Below, one piece after another: positions 1 through 7,992 of a stretch of 50,391 nucleotides of DNA. The stretch spans positions 1 to 50,391 of the forward strand of contig NZ_JAQCNO010000068.1 in NCBI RefSeq assembly GCF_028274965.1, in the 5' to 3' direction. This DNA comes from Natronomonas sp. (lineage in GTDB: Archaea > Halobacteriota > Halobacteria > Halobacteriales > Haloarculaceae). Under the pieces are notes generated by a model, which was given only the letters and a program-made list of their open reading frames with translations, was not told the DNA's origin and did not search any database. A program made the position numbers and the translations under genes. The number at the start of each line of letters is the position of its first letter. The first letter of the stretch is position 1.

Positions 1-3
1 CGT

Positions 4-924
4 TCAGCCGGATCGGTGCCGGAGCGTCTCGCGGATCGCCCGCCGCTTGATCAGCGCGAACCCGAGGAGGATGACGAAAAACCCGCCGACGGTCGGGGCG
101 TCGATGCCCTCGCCGAGGAACGCGAACCCACTCAGCGCGGCGAAGGCGGGCGCGACGTACGAGACGAGGTTGATCTCGATGGCCCCGAGTCGCTCCAGCA
201 GCGTGAAGTAGATCAAGAACCCGAGCGCGCTCGCGACGACGGCGAGGTACCCGAGCGCGAGGAGTCCGCGCGGAGAGGGGGCCCCCGAGACGGACTCGCC
301 GAGACCGAGGCTCAGGCCGTGCATGAGGGCCGCGCCGCCGAGCATCGACCACGCCTCGAACGCCTCGATCGGGAGGTCGGTGTCGAGTCGACGCGTGAGA
401 ACGCTCCCGAGGGCGAAACACAGCGCGGCGCCGAAGACGAGCGCCTCGAAGCGCGAGCCGACGAGGTTCGCCGGGTCCGGCCGCGAGAGCACGACGACGC
501 CGGCGAGACCCAGCCCCATCCCGGCGAGTCCGAGCGGCGCGAGTCGCTCGTCGTCGAGCAGTCCGCGCGCGAAGGCGGTCGTCAACACCGGCGACAGCGA
601 GACGATAACGGCGGCCGCGGCGCTCGTCGTGCCGCGCTGGCCGACGAACAACAGCGCGTGGTAGCCGGCGATGATGAACACGGCGCCGACGGCGACCGCC
701 GCGACCTCGAGGCGGGTTCGCGGGCGCCAGCGATCGGCCGCCCGGACGGCGTACCCAAGCATCAACACCCCGGCGACGTCGAACCGGAGGGCCGCAAACA
801 GCACCGGCGCGTCGAAGAAGTAACCGGGGGCAGCCGGGTCGCCGACGCCGGCTTTGATCGCCATGAACGCCGATCCCCAGACGGCCGCGAGCGCGAGGAA
901 CAACGGGAGTGTGCGGTAGCCCAC
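4..924 (-). CDS. EamA/DMT-family transporter
   Basis: A 306-residue integral membrane protein of the drug/metabolite transporter (EamA) superfamily, probably an exporter of a small metabolite in the cytoplasmic membrane; the substrate cannot be read from sequence. It has the usual ten hydrophobic segments arranged as two EamA repeats (about residues 5-145 and 158-295); the first helix carries the typical LAAVWGSAFMAIK stretch and the second repeat ends in a basic tail. The start is a GTG at 924, backed by an AT-rich motif (AAAAATTGAG on the minus strand) about 27 nt upstream. It lies 61 bp downstream of the CBS-domain gene on the same strand, so co-transcription is possible. Family assignment is firm, function is generic. 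Confidence 0.88.
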   Translation of the reverse strand: MGYRTLPLFLALAAVWGSAFMAIKAGVGDPAAPGYFFDAPVLFAALRFDVAGVLMLGYAVRAADRWRPRTRLEVAAVAVGAVFIIAGYHALLFVGQRGTTSAAAAVIVSLSPVLTTAFARGLLDDERLAPLGLAGMGLGLAGVVVLSRPDPANLVGSRFEALVFGAALCFALGSVLTRRLDTDLPIEAFEAWSMLGGAALMHGLSLGLGESVSGAPSPRGLLALGYLAVVASALGFLIYFTLLERLGAIEINLVSYVAPAFAALSGFAFLGEGIDAPTVGGFFVILLGFALIKRRAIRETLRHRSG

Positions 925-985
925 GGTGGGACCTGTACCGAACCGGGCCTCAATTTTTCGACGCGACTCCGGTCGGCGGCGCCGG

Positions 986-1492
986 TTACCCGGCGGTCTG
1001 GCCCGCGTTTCGCTCGTCGCGGAGCGACTCGAGAAGGTCCTGTCTGGCGACGATCCCGAGCAGCGCGCCCGCCCCGTCGACGACGGGGACGCGGTTGATG
1101 TCCCGGTCGCCGTCGGCCAGGATTGCGAGGAGTTCGTCGGTGTCGGCGTCGGGACCGACGGTGACGACCTCGGCGGTCATCACCTCCCGGATCGGACGGC
1201 CGGCGTTGCGGGCGAGGTCGATGCCCGCGTCGAGTTCGTCCCAGGAGATATCGATCGCGTACGTGAGCGATTCGAGAAAGGGCGGGAACCCGACCGGGAT
1301 CCAAAGCGTCCGGTCGGAGGGCCGAAACAGGTCGACGAGATCGCCCTGCGTAGCGATCCCGACGACGAGACCGCCCTCGACGACCGGGAACCCGTTGAAG
1401 TCGGCCTCGGCGAGGCGACCGAGGACTTCGGCGACGTCGTCGTCGGGCGAAGCGGTCTCGACGTCGCGGGTCATGATCTCGCGGGCGTTCAT
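986..1492 (-). CDS. Two-CBS-domain protein
   Basis: A 168-residue protein made almost only of a CBS pair: the first CBS motif starts at the N-terminus (MNAREIMTRDVETASPDDDV) and the second near residue 105 (IREVMTAEVVTVGPDADTDE), each followed by an N/D-R/G-F/V-P-V-V core (FNGFPVVEGG, INRVPVVDGA). CBS pairs bind adenine nucleotides and act as energy sensors or modulators of partner proteins; this one has no fused effector domain, so its partner is unknown. A longer in-frame reading begins at 1639, but the ATG at 1492 is preceded at the right distance by a TATA-like element (GCTATACA, minus strand), and the upstream residues are low-complexity, so I chose 1492. Confidence 0.88.
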   Translation of the reverse strand: MNAREIMTRDVETASPDDDVAEVLGRLAEADFNGFPVVEGGLVVGIATQGDLVDLFRPSDRTLWIPVGFPPFLESLTYAIDISWDELDAGIDLARNAGRPIREVMTAEVVTVGPDADTDELLAILADGDRDINRVPVVDGAGALLGIVARQDLLESLRDERNAGQTAG

Positions 1493-1513
1493 ACCGCGGG
1501 TTGAACGCCGGCG

Positions 1514-1521
1514 TGTATAGC
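1514..1521 (-). promoter_or_regulatory. TATA-like element for CBS gene
   Basis: GCTATACA on the minus strand, centred about 26 nt before the ATG at 1492, the spacing expected of a leaderless haloarchaeal transcript. Confidence 0.5.
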
Positions 1522-1560
1522 CGTTGGGGACCGACCGCCCCGGATCGAACCCGGCCGTGT

Positions 1561-1594
1561 GGCGGCGGTCGGCGGTCGGCGGCGGTCGGCCGCG
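1561..1594. repeat. Short GGCGGTC tandem repeat
   Basis: Three GGCGGTC units, spaced by an extra GGC, lie in a purine-rich run of the plus strand. It is probably simple-sequence drift in a high-GC spacer; there is no sign that it is coding. Confidence 0.45.
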
Positions 1595-1764
1595 GGACGG
1601 TTTGAACCCACACGTCACAGTGGGACCGAACTCATCCAAGAGCAGCCCCTACCTCGGCGTGCTGGTTCACCCCAGCGTGGCCAACGCATCGAACATGGAA
1701 CGCCCTGCTCGGCATGCTGTTTGCGGTCCCGTCGGGGCCGCGTTCGTTCGGCGCGAGCCGCGAA

Positions 1765-1772
1765 CCTTATAG
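1765..1772 (+). promoter_or_regulatory. TATA box of mch
   Basis: CCTTATAG centred about 27 nt before the mch ATG, implying a leaderless mRNA and supporting the start at 1796. Confidence 0.6.
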
Positions 1773-1795
1773 TCGTATCCGCGCGTTATCCGGGT

Positions 1796-2731
1796 ATGGA
1801 GAGCCTCAACCGGATGGCCGTCGAGTTGGTCGACGAGGCCATCGACTTCGCCGACGAACTCGCGATCGAGATCCACGAACTGGATAACGGGGCCGTCGTC
1901 TGCGATTTCGGCGTCGAGGCCGTCGGCGGCGTCGAGGCGGGGCTGCTGTTGAGCGAGATCCAGACCGGCGGGCTGGCGACGGTCCAAACCGGGATGGGGG
2001 AAATCGAGGGGACCCCCCGGACGTACGTCGAGGTGTCGACCGATCACCCCGCGATGGCGTTTCTGGCCGCGCAGAAGGCGGGGTGGGAACTCTCCGTCGA
2101 GGGGTTCGAGGGGCTTGGGAGCGGTCCGGCCCGGGCGCTCGTCGCCGAGGAGGGCGAGTACCAGCGGATGGGGTACCGCGACGCCGCGGAGTTCGCCGTG
2201 CTGGCGATCGAAAGCGAGGAGCTGCCCGGCGAGGCCGTCGCCGAACACGTCGCCGAGACCGCCGGCGTGCCGGCCTCGAGCGTGTTCCTCCCGACGTTCT
2301 CGACGGCGAGTCTCACCGGCAGCGTCGCGCTCGCGGCGCGGGCGGGCGAACTCGCGGCGTTTCGGCTCTCGGAGTTGGGGTACGACCCACTGGACATGCT
2401 GACGACGACGGCCGCGGCGCCCGTCGCGCCGGTCGCCGACAGCGACGACGTCGCCATGGCCCGGACGAACGACGCGCTCGCGTACGGCGCGGAGGTGCAC
2501 ATGACCGTCGAGACGGCGTTCGATCGGTTCGACGACCTCCCCTCGAGCGCCGGGGCGGAGTTCGGCGTCCCGTTCGAGGGGATCTTCGCGGAGCACGACT
2601 GGGACTTCTACGAGGTGCCACACGAGGTGTTCGCCCCCGCGCGGGTGACCGTCGACGTCGTCGGCGAGGGCGTCGAGGTCGTCGGGCGGACCGACGAGGC
2701 GATCCTAGCGGAGAGCTTCGGCCTGCCATAG
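1796..2731 (+). CDS. mch: Methenyltetrahydromethanopterin cyclohydrolase
   Basis: A 311-residue protein that matches Mch along its whole length. In methanogens this cytosolic enzyme interconverts formyl- and methenyl-tetrahydromethanopterin. Recognisable family blocks include MESLNRMAVELVDEAI at the N-terminus, the GGVEAGLLLSEIQTGGL block near residue 42, VEVSTDHPAMAFLAAQKAGW near 78-97, and TNDALAYGAEVHMTV near 224. The frame extends upstream to 1559 but those residues are unrelated low-complexity sequence; the ATG at 1796 has a TATA box at the leaderless distance. Halophiles do not make methane, so here it should serve C1-carrier metabolism with a pterin or folate; which one cannot be decided from this window. 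Confidence 0.95.
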   Translation: MESLNRMAVELVDEAIDFADELAIEIHELDNGAVVCDFGVEAVGGVEAGLLLSEIQTGGLATVQTGMGEIEGTPRTYVEVSTDHPAMAFLAAQKAGWELSVEGFEGLGSGPARALVAEEGEYQRMGYRDAAEFAVLAIESEELPGEAVAEHVAETAGVPASSVFLPTFSTASLTGSVALAARAGELAAFRLSELGYDPLDMLTTTAAAPVAPVADSDDVAMARTNDALAYGAEVHMTVETAFDRFDDLPSSAGAEFGVPFEGIFAEHDWDFYEVPHEVFAPARVTVDVVGEGVEVVGRTDEAILAESFGLP

Positions 2732-2798
2732 CCGATCACGGAGCGCGCGATCGGGGCCGTGAGCCGATAACTCGTCGCCTCCGGCGGTATCCAAACTG

Positions 2799-2806
2799 TT
2801 TATACT
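2799..2806 (+). promoter_or_regulatory. TATA box of eif5A
   Basis: TTTATACT centred 27 nt before the eIF5A ATG; a strong haloarchaeal core promoter and probably leaderless transcript that would also carry the speB-like gene. Confidence 0.65.
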
Positions 2807-2828
2807 CCGCCGCGGAGAACCGGTTGGT

Positions 2829-3203
2829 ATGCCGAAACAGCAGAGCGAGGTCCGCGATCTACAGGAGGGCAACTACGTGATGATCGACGACGTCCCGTCG
2901 AAGATCACCGCCTACAGCACGTCGAAGCCCGGCAAACACGGCAGCGCGAAGGCCCGCGTCGAGGGAACGGGCGTGTTCGACGGACAAAAGCGGAACTTCA
3001 CCCAGCCCGTCGACGCGAAGATCTGGGTCCCGATCGTCAACCGGAAGCAGGGACAGGTCGTCTCCGTCTCCGGCAAGGACATGCAGGTCATGGATCTCGA
3101 GACCTACGAGACGATCACGATGCGCATCCCGGAGGACCTCGACCCCGAGTCGGACGACGAGATCGAGTACCTCGAGTTCGAGGGCCAGCGAAAGGTCGTC
3201 TGA
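2829..3203 (+). CDS. eif5A: Translation factor aIF5A (hypusine-containing)
   Basis: A 124-residue archaeal homologue of eIF5A/EF-P, the ribosome-binding factor that relieves stalling at proline-rich stretches. The N-terminal SH3-like domain carries the modification loop [12 protein letters not shown], with Lys36 as the residue expected to be converted to (deoxy)hypusine; the C-terminal OB-fold (about 70-124) begins near [15 protein letters not shown]. Length is typical for archaea. The speB-like ureohydrolase begins 10 nt after the stop, a pairing that fits a shared role in lysine modification. Deoxyhypusine synthase itself is not in this window. Confidence 0.97.
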   Translation: MPKQQSEVRDLQEGNYVMIDDVPSKITAYSTSKPGKHGSAKARVEGTGVFDGQKRNFTQPVDAKIWVPIVNRKQGQVVSVSGKDMQVMDLETYETITMRIPEDLDPESDDEIEYLEFEGQRKVV

Positions 3204-3213
3204 GCCCGGCCGG

Positions 3214-4023
3214 ATGGCACGCTTTCCCGGTGCCGACGCCCCGCCCGAGTCGGCCGCCTACGCGGTCGTCGGCGCGCCGCTGGACGCCTCCGCGACGTTC
3301 CGTCCCGGGGCCCGGTTTGGTCCCGAGCGGATCCGGCGGTTCGCCCGGCCGGCCGACGGGTACGACCGACGGACCGGCCGCCGCTTCTCGGAGCTCGTCA
3401 CCGACGCGGGCGACGTCTCGGCGTGGAACGACGCGGCCGAGTACCTCAAGTTTCTGACCGGACGCCTCGAGGACCACGGGGACGCCGGGCGGGTCCCGCT
3501 GCTCGTCGGCGGGGAACACACCGTCACCGTCGCCGGGGTTCGGGCTGCCTCGCCCGACGTCTACGTCGCCTTAGACGCCCACCTTGATCTGTACGAGAGC
3601 TACGCCGGCGACGAGTTCTCGCACGCGACGGTCGCCCAACACGCCTTAGAGACCGCCGATCGGGCGGTGTTGCTTGGCGTCCGGACCGGCAGCGAGGCCG
3701 AGTGGGACCGCGCGAGCGATGCGGACGTGACGGTCGTACCCCCCGAGGAGGTCCCCGGGTGGTCCCCGTCGTTCGAGGGCGAGCGTGCGTATCTGAGCGT
3801 CGATATCGACGCGGCGGACCCCGGCTTCGCGCCGGGGACGGGGACCCCGACCCCCTTCGGGTTGACGCCGCGGGAACTGAGGGGCGCCGTCCGGGCGGTC
3901 GCGCCGCGGGCGGTCGGGTTCGACGTCGTCGAGGTGAACGACCGCGACGACGGGCAGGCGGCGGCGCTCGCCGCCGGACTGCTCCGGGCGTTCGTCTTCG
4001 CGCACGCCGACGGCGACGGCTGA
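3214..4023 (+). CDS. speB: Agmatinase/ureohydrolase-family enzyme
   Basis: A 269-residue arginase/agmatinase-fold hydrolase. The binuclear Mn site is complete: GGEH with His102, DAHLD with Asp121, His123 and Asp125, and SVDIDAADP with Asp197 and Asp199; the SHAT block (136-139) and the GTGTPTPFGLT loop are also present. Agmatinases split agmatine to putrescine and urea. Because it sits 10 nt behind eif5A with no promoter between, the likely job is supplying or trimming the aminobutyl group placed on aIF5A; work in Haloferax has proposed such an agmatine-based route. Specificity for free agmatine versus an agmatine-modified protein is inference. Confidence 0.9.
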   Translation: MARFPGADAPPESAAYAVVGAPLDASATFRPGARFGPERIRRFARPADGYDRRTGRRFSELVTDAGDVSAWNDAAEYLKFLTGRLEDHGDAGRVPLLVGGEHTVTVAGVRAASPDVYVALDAHLDLYESYAGDEFSHATVAQHALETADRAVLLGVRTGSEAEWDRASDADVTVVPPEEVPGWSPSFEGERAYLSVDIDAADPGFAPGTGTPTPFGLTPRELRGAVRAVAPRAVGFDVVEVNDRDDGQAAALAAGLLRAFVFAHADGDG

Positions 4024-4082
4024 GCCGCGTCGGCCCGACGGGGCGGCGTCGGATTCAAGCGTTCGCCCGGGGAAGTGGGTCC

Positions 4083-4847
4083 ATGCGACTGTCCACGCTC
4101 TGCGATCGGCTGAACGAGCGCCTCGAACACGACCGCTACGCCGGGGTCGACGCGAGTTCGAACGGGCTACAGGTCGGCGACGGATCGGCCGACGTCGGCC
4201 GGATCGCCTTCGCCGTCGACGGCGCGATCGCGACGATCGAGGCGGCCGCGAAGGCGTCGGCGGACGCGTTGGTCGTCCACCACGGGATCGTGTGGGGCGG
4301 CCTCGACAGCGTGACCGGCGCGGCCTACGATCGGGTCGCCGCCTGCGTCGAGCGCGACGTTGCGCTGTACGCCTCACACCTCCCGTTGGACGGTCACGAC
4401 GAACTCGGGAACGCCGCCGGGTTGGCGGCGTTTCTCGACTGCGAACCGCTCGGGAACTTCGGGGAGTACGGCGGCGTCACGATCGGACGCCGCGCGCGGG
4501 CGAACGAGCCGTACACGGTCGAGTCGCTCCGCGAGCGGCTCTCGGCGCTCGACACCGGCGGCCGCGACGTTCGGGTCCTCGATTTCGGCGCCTCGAGCAT
4601 TGAGGAGATCGCGATCGTGACCGGATCGGGGGCCGACTGGATCGGCGAGGCCGCCGCGGCCGGCGTCGACGCCTTGGTGACCGGCGAGGGGAAACAGCAG
4701 GCCTACCACGAGGCCAGAGAGGCGGGGCTGAACGTCTTTTTCGCCGGACACTACGCGACGGAGACGTTCGGCGTCCGGGGGTTGAAACGGCTCGTCGAGC
4801 GGTGGGGCGTGGAGGCGACGTACCTCGATCACCCGACCGGGCTCTGA
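4083..4847 (+). CDS. Nif3-like dinuclear metal centre protein
   Basis: A 254-residue protein of the Nif3/YbgI (GTP cyclohydrolase I type 2-like) family. The metal ligands are visible: VVHHG with His66 and His67 near the front, and GHYATE with His223 and Glu227 near the end; the ASSNGLQVG block at 24-32 is also a family signature. Members form toroidal hexamers with two metal ions per subunit, but their physiological reaction is not settled. The start ATG at 4083 is chosen because the longer frame upstream is only the shadow of the speB-like gene. It follows speB by 59 bp and may belong to the same transcript. Confidence 0.9.
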   Translation: MRLSTLCDRLNERLEHDRYAGVDASSNGLQVGDGSADVGRIAFAVDGAIATIEAAAKASADALVVHHGIVWGGLDSVTGAAYDRVAACVERDVALYASHLPLDGHDELGNAAGLAAFLDCEPLGNFGEYGGVTIGRRARANEPYTVESLRERLSALDTGGRDVRVLDFGASSIEEIAIVTGSGADWIGEAAAAGVDALVTGEGKQQAYHEAREAGLNVFFAGHYATETFGVRGLKRLVERWGVEATYLDHPTGL

Positions 4848-4856
4848 GGCGCCCGG

Positions 4857-5552
4857 CTACCGCGTCGCCTTCTTCCACTCGCGGAGGCCGACCACCGCGC
4901 CGTCGACCGTGTCGGCGTCGGCGTCGGTCGCCGCCCACCAGAACATCGGCGCGATGTCGGTCGGGTCCCGGCCGCCGCCGTGGCCGGTCAACTCGGTCTC
5001 CAGTTGTCCGAGATCAAGGACGCCGGTCGGTGCGTCCGACTCCGCGGCGAACTGTCGGGCGACGGCTTCGGCCCCGGCCTTCGAGACGGCGTAGGAGCCG
5101 AAGCCGGCCGTCGCCTCTCTCGCGATGCGGCCGGAGGGGACGAGCGCGCGGGCGTCCGGGGAAAGGTGCGGTTCGGCCTCCCGAAGCGTCGAGAAGACGC
5201 CCCGAACGTTCGTTCTGAGCGTGTCGTCGAAGTCGGCGTACCCCTCGGTCGAAAGCGGTGTTTCGCCGGCTGAACCGTGGTAGACGCCGGCGTTCGCGAT
5301 CACGCAGTCGATCGTGTCGGCCCCGCCGGCGCGGGCGGCGGTCTCCATCAGACGCTCGACGTCGAACTCGTCGCGGACGTCGGCCCGCACCGCCGTCGCC
5401 GACCCGCCCTCTGATTCGATCGCCGACGCCACCGTTTCGATCTCCGCTCGCCGCCGCGAACACGTCACGACGTGGCTTCCCCGATCGGCGAACAGTTCGG
5501 CAACGGCCCGTCCGACCCCGCGCGATCCGCCCGTGACGACTACGGTGTCCAT
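4857..5552 (-). CDS. SDR-family oxidoreductase
   Basis: A 231-residue short-chain dehydrogenase/reductase with a classical Rossmann fold. The NAD(P)-binding TGGSRGVGR motif is at residues 7-15, NAG at 87-89, and the catalytic Ser140 with YAVSK (Tyr154, Lys158). Substrate is unknown. Arg15 and the CSRRR run at 31-35 would favour NADP(H). I chose the ATG at 5552 because the coenzyme motif then begins at residue 7 as usual; a longer frame starts at 5609. It is divergent from the carotenoid operon, with 92 bp between start codons, which makes a shared regulatory region possible but not a shared pathway. Confidence 0.9.
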   Translation of the reverse strand: MDTVVVTGGSRGVGRAVAELFADRGSHVVTCSRRRAEIETVASAIESEGGSATAVRADVRDEFDVERLMETAARAGGADTIDCVIANAGVYHGSAGETPLSTEGYADFDDTLRTNVRGVFSTLREAEPHLSPDARALVPSGRIAREATAGFGSYAVSKAGAEAVARQFAAESDAPTGVLDLGQLETELTGHGGGRDPTDIAPMFWWAATDADADTVDGAVVGLREWKKATR

Positions 5553-5611
5553 ACCGCCGTTAGGGGCACCACCGGCAAGGTCGTTTCCCCGAGAGATCTT
5601 CCCGGACACAC

Positions 5612-5619
5612 GTTTTAAT
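5612..5619 (+). promoter_or_regulatory. TATA-like element of the crtD-lyeJ-cruF operon
   Basis: GTTTTAAT lies about 28 nt before the ATG at 5645. This favours the start at 5645 over the upstream in-frame ATG at 5618, which would fall inside the promoter. Confidence 0.55.
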
Positions 5620-5644
5620 GTGGCTGCCGCACGTAGCGCAGGTA

Positions 5645-7123
5645 ATGTCTGAGTCTCGTTCCGTCGTCGTCGTCGGCTCCGGATTCGGCGGCCTCTCGTC
5701 GGCCTGCTATCTCGCCGACGCCGGCCTCGACGTGACGGTACTGGAGAAAAACGACGGGCTCGGGGGCCGGGCGTCGGTGCTCGAGGCCGACGGGTTCAAG
5801 TTCGATATGGGCCCGAGTTGGTACCTGATGCCCGACGTGTTCGAGCGGTTCTTCGGGCACTTCGGCCGCGATCCCTCCGAGTTCTACGATCTCGAGCGGC
5901 TCGATCCCCACTACCGGATCTTCTGGAAAGACGGCGACAGCGTCGACATCACCGGCGACCGCGGGGAGATGCGGACGCTGTTCGAGTCCTACGAGTCCGG
6001 CGCCGGCGACGCGCTCGACTCGTATCTCGACACCTCCGAGGAGCATTACGACGTCGCGACGGAGCAGTTCATCTACACCGACCGCCCGCGGCTCCGCGAT
6101 TGGGTCGACCTCGACGTGATGAGAGCCGCCCCGATCGGGCTCCAGTTGCTCGGGACGATGGACGACTACGTCTCGAAGTACTTCGAGCACCCGAAGCTCA
6201 AGCAGATCATGCAGTACACCCTCGTCTTTTTAGGCGGCGCGCCGCACAACACGCCCGCGATCTACAACATGATGAGCCACGTCGATTTCAACCTCGGCGT
6301 GTACTACCCCGAAAACGGGCTCGCGTCCGTCGTCGACGCCTGCGTCGAGGTGGGCAAAGACCTCGGCGTCGAGTACGTGACCGACGCCGAGGTGGCCGAG
6401 ATCGTCAACCGCCGGGAGGGATTCACCGTCGAGTCCGTCGCGGGCGATTTCGACGCCGATTTCGTCGTCAGCAACGCCGACTACGCCCACACCGAACAGG
6501 AGCTGCTCGCGGAGCACGAACGGCAGTACGACGAGGGCTACTGGGAGGACCGGACGTACGCCCCCTCGGCGTTTCTCATCTATCTCGGCGTCGAGGGCGA
6601 CGTCGAGCCGCTCGAACACCACACCCTCGTGTTGCCGACCGACTGGGACGGCCACTTCGAGCAGATCTTCGATGACCCCGGCTGGCCCGAGGACCCCGCC
6701 TATTACCTCTGTGTGCCCTCGAAGACGGACGACGACGTCGCCCCGGAGGACCACTCGAACCTCTTTGCGCTGGTTCCGGTCGCCTCCGGGCTGGACGACA
6801 CCGAGGAGGTCCGGACGTGGTACCGCGATCTCGTTCTCGAGGACATCGCCGAGAACACGGGCGTCGACCTCCGCGACCGGATCGTGTTCGAGGAGACGTT
6901 CTCCGTCTCGGAGTTCGCCGAGCGGTACAACAGCGCGAACGGGACCGCCCTCGGCCTCGCGCACACGCTCCGACAGACGGCGCTGTTCAGGCCGCCCCAC
7001 CGGTCGTCAGCCTGCCCCGGGCTTTATTTCACCGGCTCGTACACCACCCCCGGGATCGGCGTCCCGATGTGTCTGGTCAGCGGTGAACACACCGCCTCGA
7101 CGCTTCTTGACGACGCAGCATGA
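5645..7123 (+). CDS. crtD: Carotenoid desaturase (CrtD-type 3,4-desaturase)
   Basis: A 492-residue FAD-dependent carotenoid desaturase of the CrtI/CrtD family. The dinucleotide-binding VVVVGSGFGGLSSACYLADA block sits at residues 7-26, followed by GLGGRAS, and the C-terminal GIGVPMCLVSGEHTAS flavin-binding block is intact. The gene is the first of three overlapping genes: its TGA overlaps the ATG of lyeJ as ATGA. In haloarchaea this exact order (crtD, lyeJ, cruF) builds bacterioruberin, so 3,4-desaturation of the C50 intermediate is the likely reaction. A phytoene desaturase (CrtI) role cannot be excluded from sequence alone; no second copy is in the window. Confidence 0.92.
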   Translation: MSESRSVVVVGSGFGGLSSACYLADAGLDVTVLEKNDGLGGRASVLEADGFKFDMGPSWYLMPDVFERFFGHFGRDPSEFYDLERLDPHYRIFWKDGDSVDITGDRGEMRTLFESYESGAGDALDSYLDTSEEHYDVATEQFIYTDRPRLRDWVDLDVMRAAPIGLQLLGTMDDYVSKYFEHPKLKQIMQYTLVFLGGAPHNTPAIYNMMSHVDFNLGVYYPENGLASVVDACVEVGKDLGVEYVTDAEVAEIVNRREGFTVESVAGDFDADFVVSNADYAHTEQELLAEHERQYDEGYWEDRTYAPSAFLIYLGVEGDVEPLEHHTLVLPTDWDGHFEQIFDDPGWPEDPAYYLCVPSKTDDDVAPEDHSNLFALVPVASGLDDTEEVRTWYRDLVLEDIAENTGVDLRDRIVFEETFSVSEFAERYNSANGTALGLAHTLRQTALFRPPHRSSACPGLYFTGSYTTPGIGVPMCLVSGEHTASTLLDDAA

Positions 7124-7992
7124 CCGATCTCGCCCCCGATCGCGTGCTCCCGAGCGGCGACAGCACGACGGGGTATCTGCTCAAACTCTCGCGACCGCGC
7201 TTTTGGCTGTACCTGGCCGGACCCGTCGTCGTCGGCGTCGCCTACGCCGCCGAGAGCGCCACGGAACTGTTCGCGCCGATCGCCGTTGGGCTCTTCGCGT
7301 ACTTTTTGCTCCCGGCGAACGTGTTCCTCTACGGTGTCAACGACGTGTTCGACGCCGACGTCGACGTCGAGAACCCGAAGAAAGACGACCGGGAGGTCCG
7401 GTACCGCGGCGAGTCGCTCGTGCCCGTACTCGTCGCCGCCACCGGGCTTTTGGGGCTCGCGTTCGTCCCGTTTCTCCCGCGCGTCGGCGACGTTGCGATG
7501 GTCGTCTTTCTGCTGTTGGCAGTAGAGTACAGCGCGCCGCCGTTTCGGTTCAAGACGACGCCGTTTCTCGACTCGGTGTCGAACGGGCTGTACGTCCTTC
7601 CGGGCGTGATCGCCTACAGCGCGCTGGCCGGCGAACTCCCGCCGGTCGCCGCGGTGGCCGGCGGGTGGCTGTGGGCGATGGGGATGCACACCTTCTCGGC
7701 CATCCCCGACATCGAACCCGACCGCGCCGCCGGGATCGAGACGACGGCGACCCGCCTGGGGACGGGGTACACCTACGCGTACTGCGCGGCCTGCTGGCTC
7801 ACGGCGGCGGCGGTGTTCGGAACGGTGCACCCGTTCTTCGCGGCCGCGATCGGCGTCTACCCGGTGTTCGTCGCCGTCATCGTCGCTCGCGGGATCGACG
7901 TCGATCGGGCCTACTGGTGGTTCCCGGCGCTGAACACCGCCGTCGGGACGGTCTTCACCCTGGCCGCGCTGTGGGTGATCACGCGTGGCTAG
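7120..7992 (+). CDS. lyeJ: Lycopene elongase/hydratase (UbiA family)
   Basis: A 290-residue membrane prenyltransferase of the UbiA family. Two Asp-rich prenyl-diphosphate motifs are present: NDVFDADVD (residues 74-82) and DIEPDRAAG (197-205), with about eight to nine hydrophobic segments between and around them. In bacterioruberin synthesis LyeJ adds C5 units to the ends of lycopene. Its ATG overlaps the crtD stop by 4 nt, and its TAG is overlapped by the GTG of cruF, so the three genes are probably translationally coupled. The assignment rests on both the motifs and the gene order. Confidence 0.94.
   Translation: MTDLAPDRVLPSGDSTTGYLLKLSRPRFWLYLAGPVVVGVAYAAESATELFAPIAVGLFAYFLLPANVFLYGVNDVFDADVDVENPKKDDREVRYRGESLVPVLVAATGLLGLAFVPFLPRVGDVAMVVFLLLAVEYSAPPFRFKTTPFLDSVSNGLYVLPGVIAYSALAGELPPVAAVAGGWLWAMGMHTFSAIPDIEPDRAAGIETTATRLGTGYTYAYCAACWLTAAAVFGTVHPFFAAAIGVYPVFVAVIVARGIDVDRAYWWFPALNTAVGTVFTLAALWVITRG

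Larger units (their letters stand above)
1493..1795. other. 303-bp intergenic region between CBS gene and mch
   Basis: This divergent gap holds the TATA-like elements of both neighbours at its two ends. In between is a short G-rich tandem repeat (1561-1594) and two small inverted repeats, CCCAC(1607-1611)/GTGGG(1620-1624) and GCTGG(1661-1665)/CCAGC(1672-1676). An 82-codon plus-strand frame (1524-1772) runs through it, but it starts in the repeat, has no recognisable homology and would end on top of the mch TATA box. I see no convincing gene. It may simply be spacer, or a decayed sequence or small structured RNA. Confidence 0.5.

Noticed and set aside
16-1098. 360-codon plus-strand frame opposite the EamA transporter
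   Set aside because: Glu/Arg-rich antisense shadow without homology.
1540-1620. Possible tRNA, suggested by GGGTTCGATCC on the minus strand and TTTGAACCC on the plus strand
   Set aside because: The bases around the T-loop-like words do not form a 5-bp T stem and no acceptor stem or anticodon arm can be placed.
1524-1772. 82-codon plus-strand ORF before mch
   Set aside because: It begins in a repeat, overlaps the mch TATA box and shows no recognisable protein feature.
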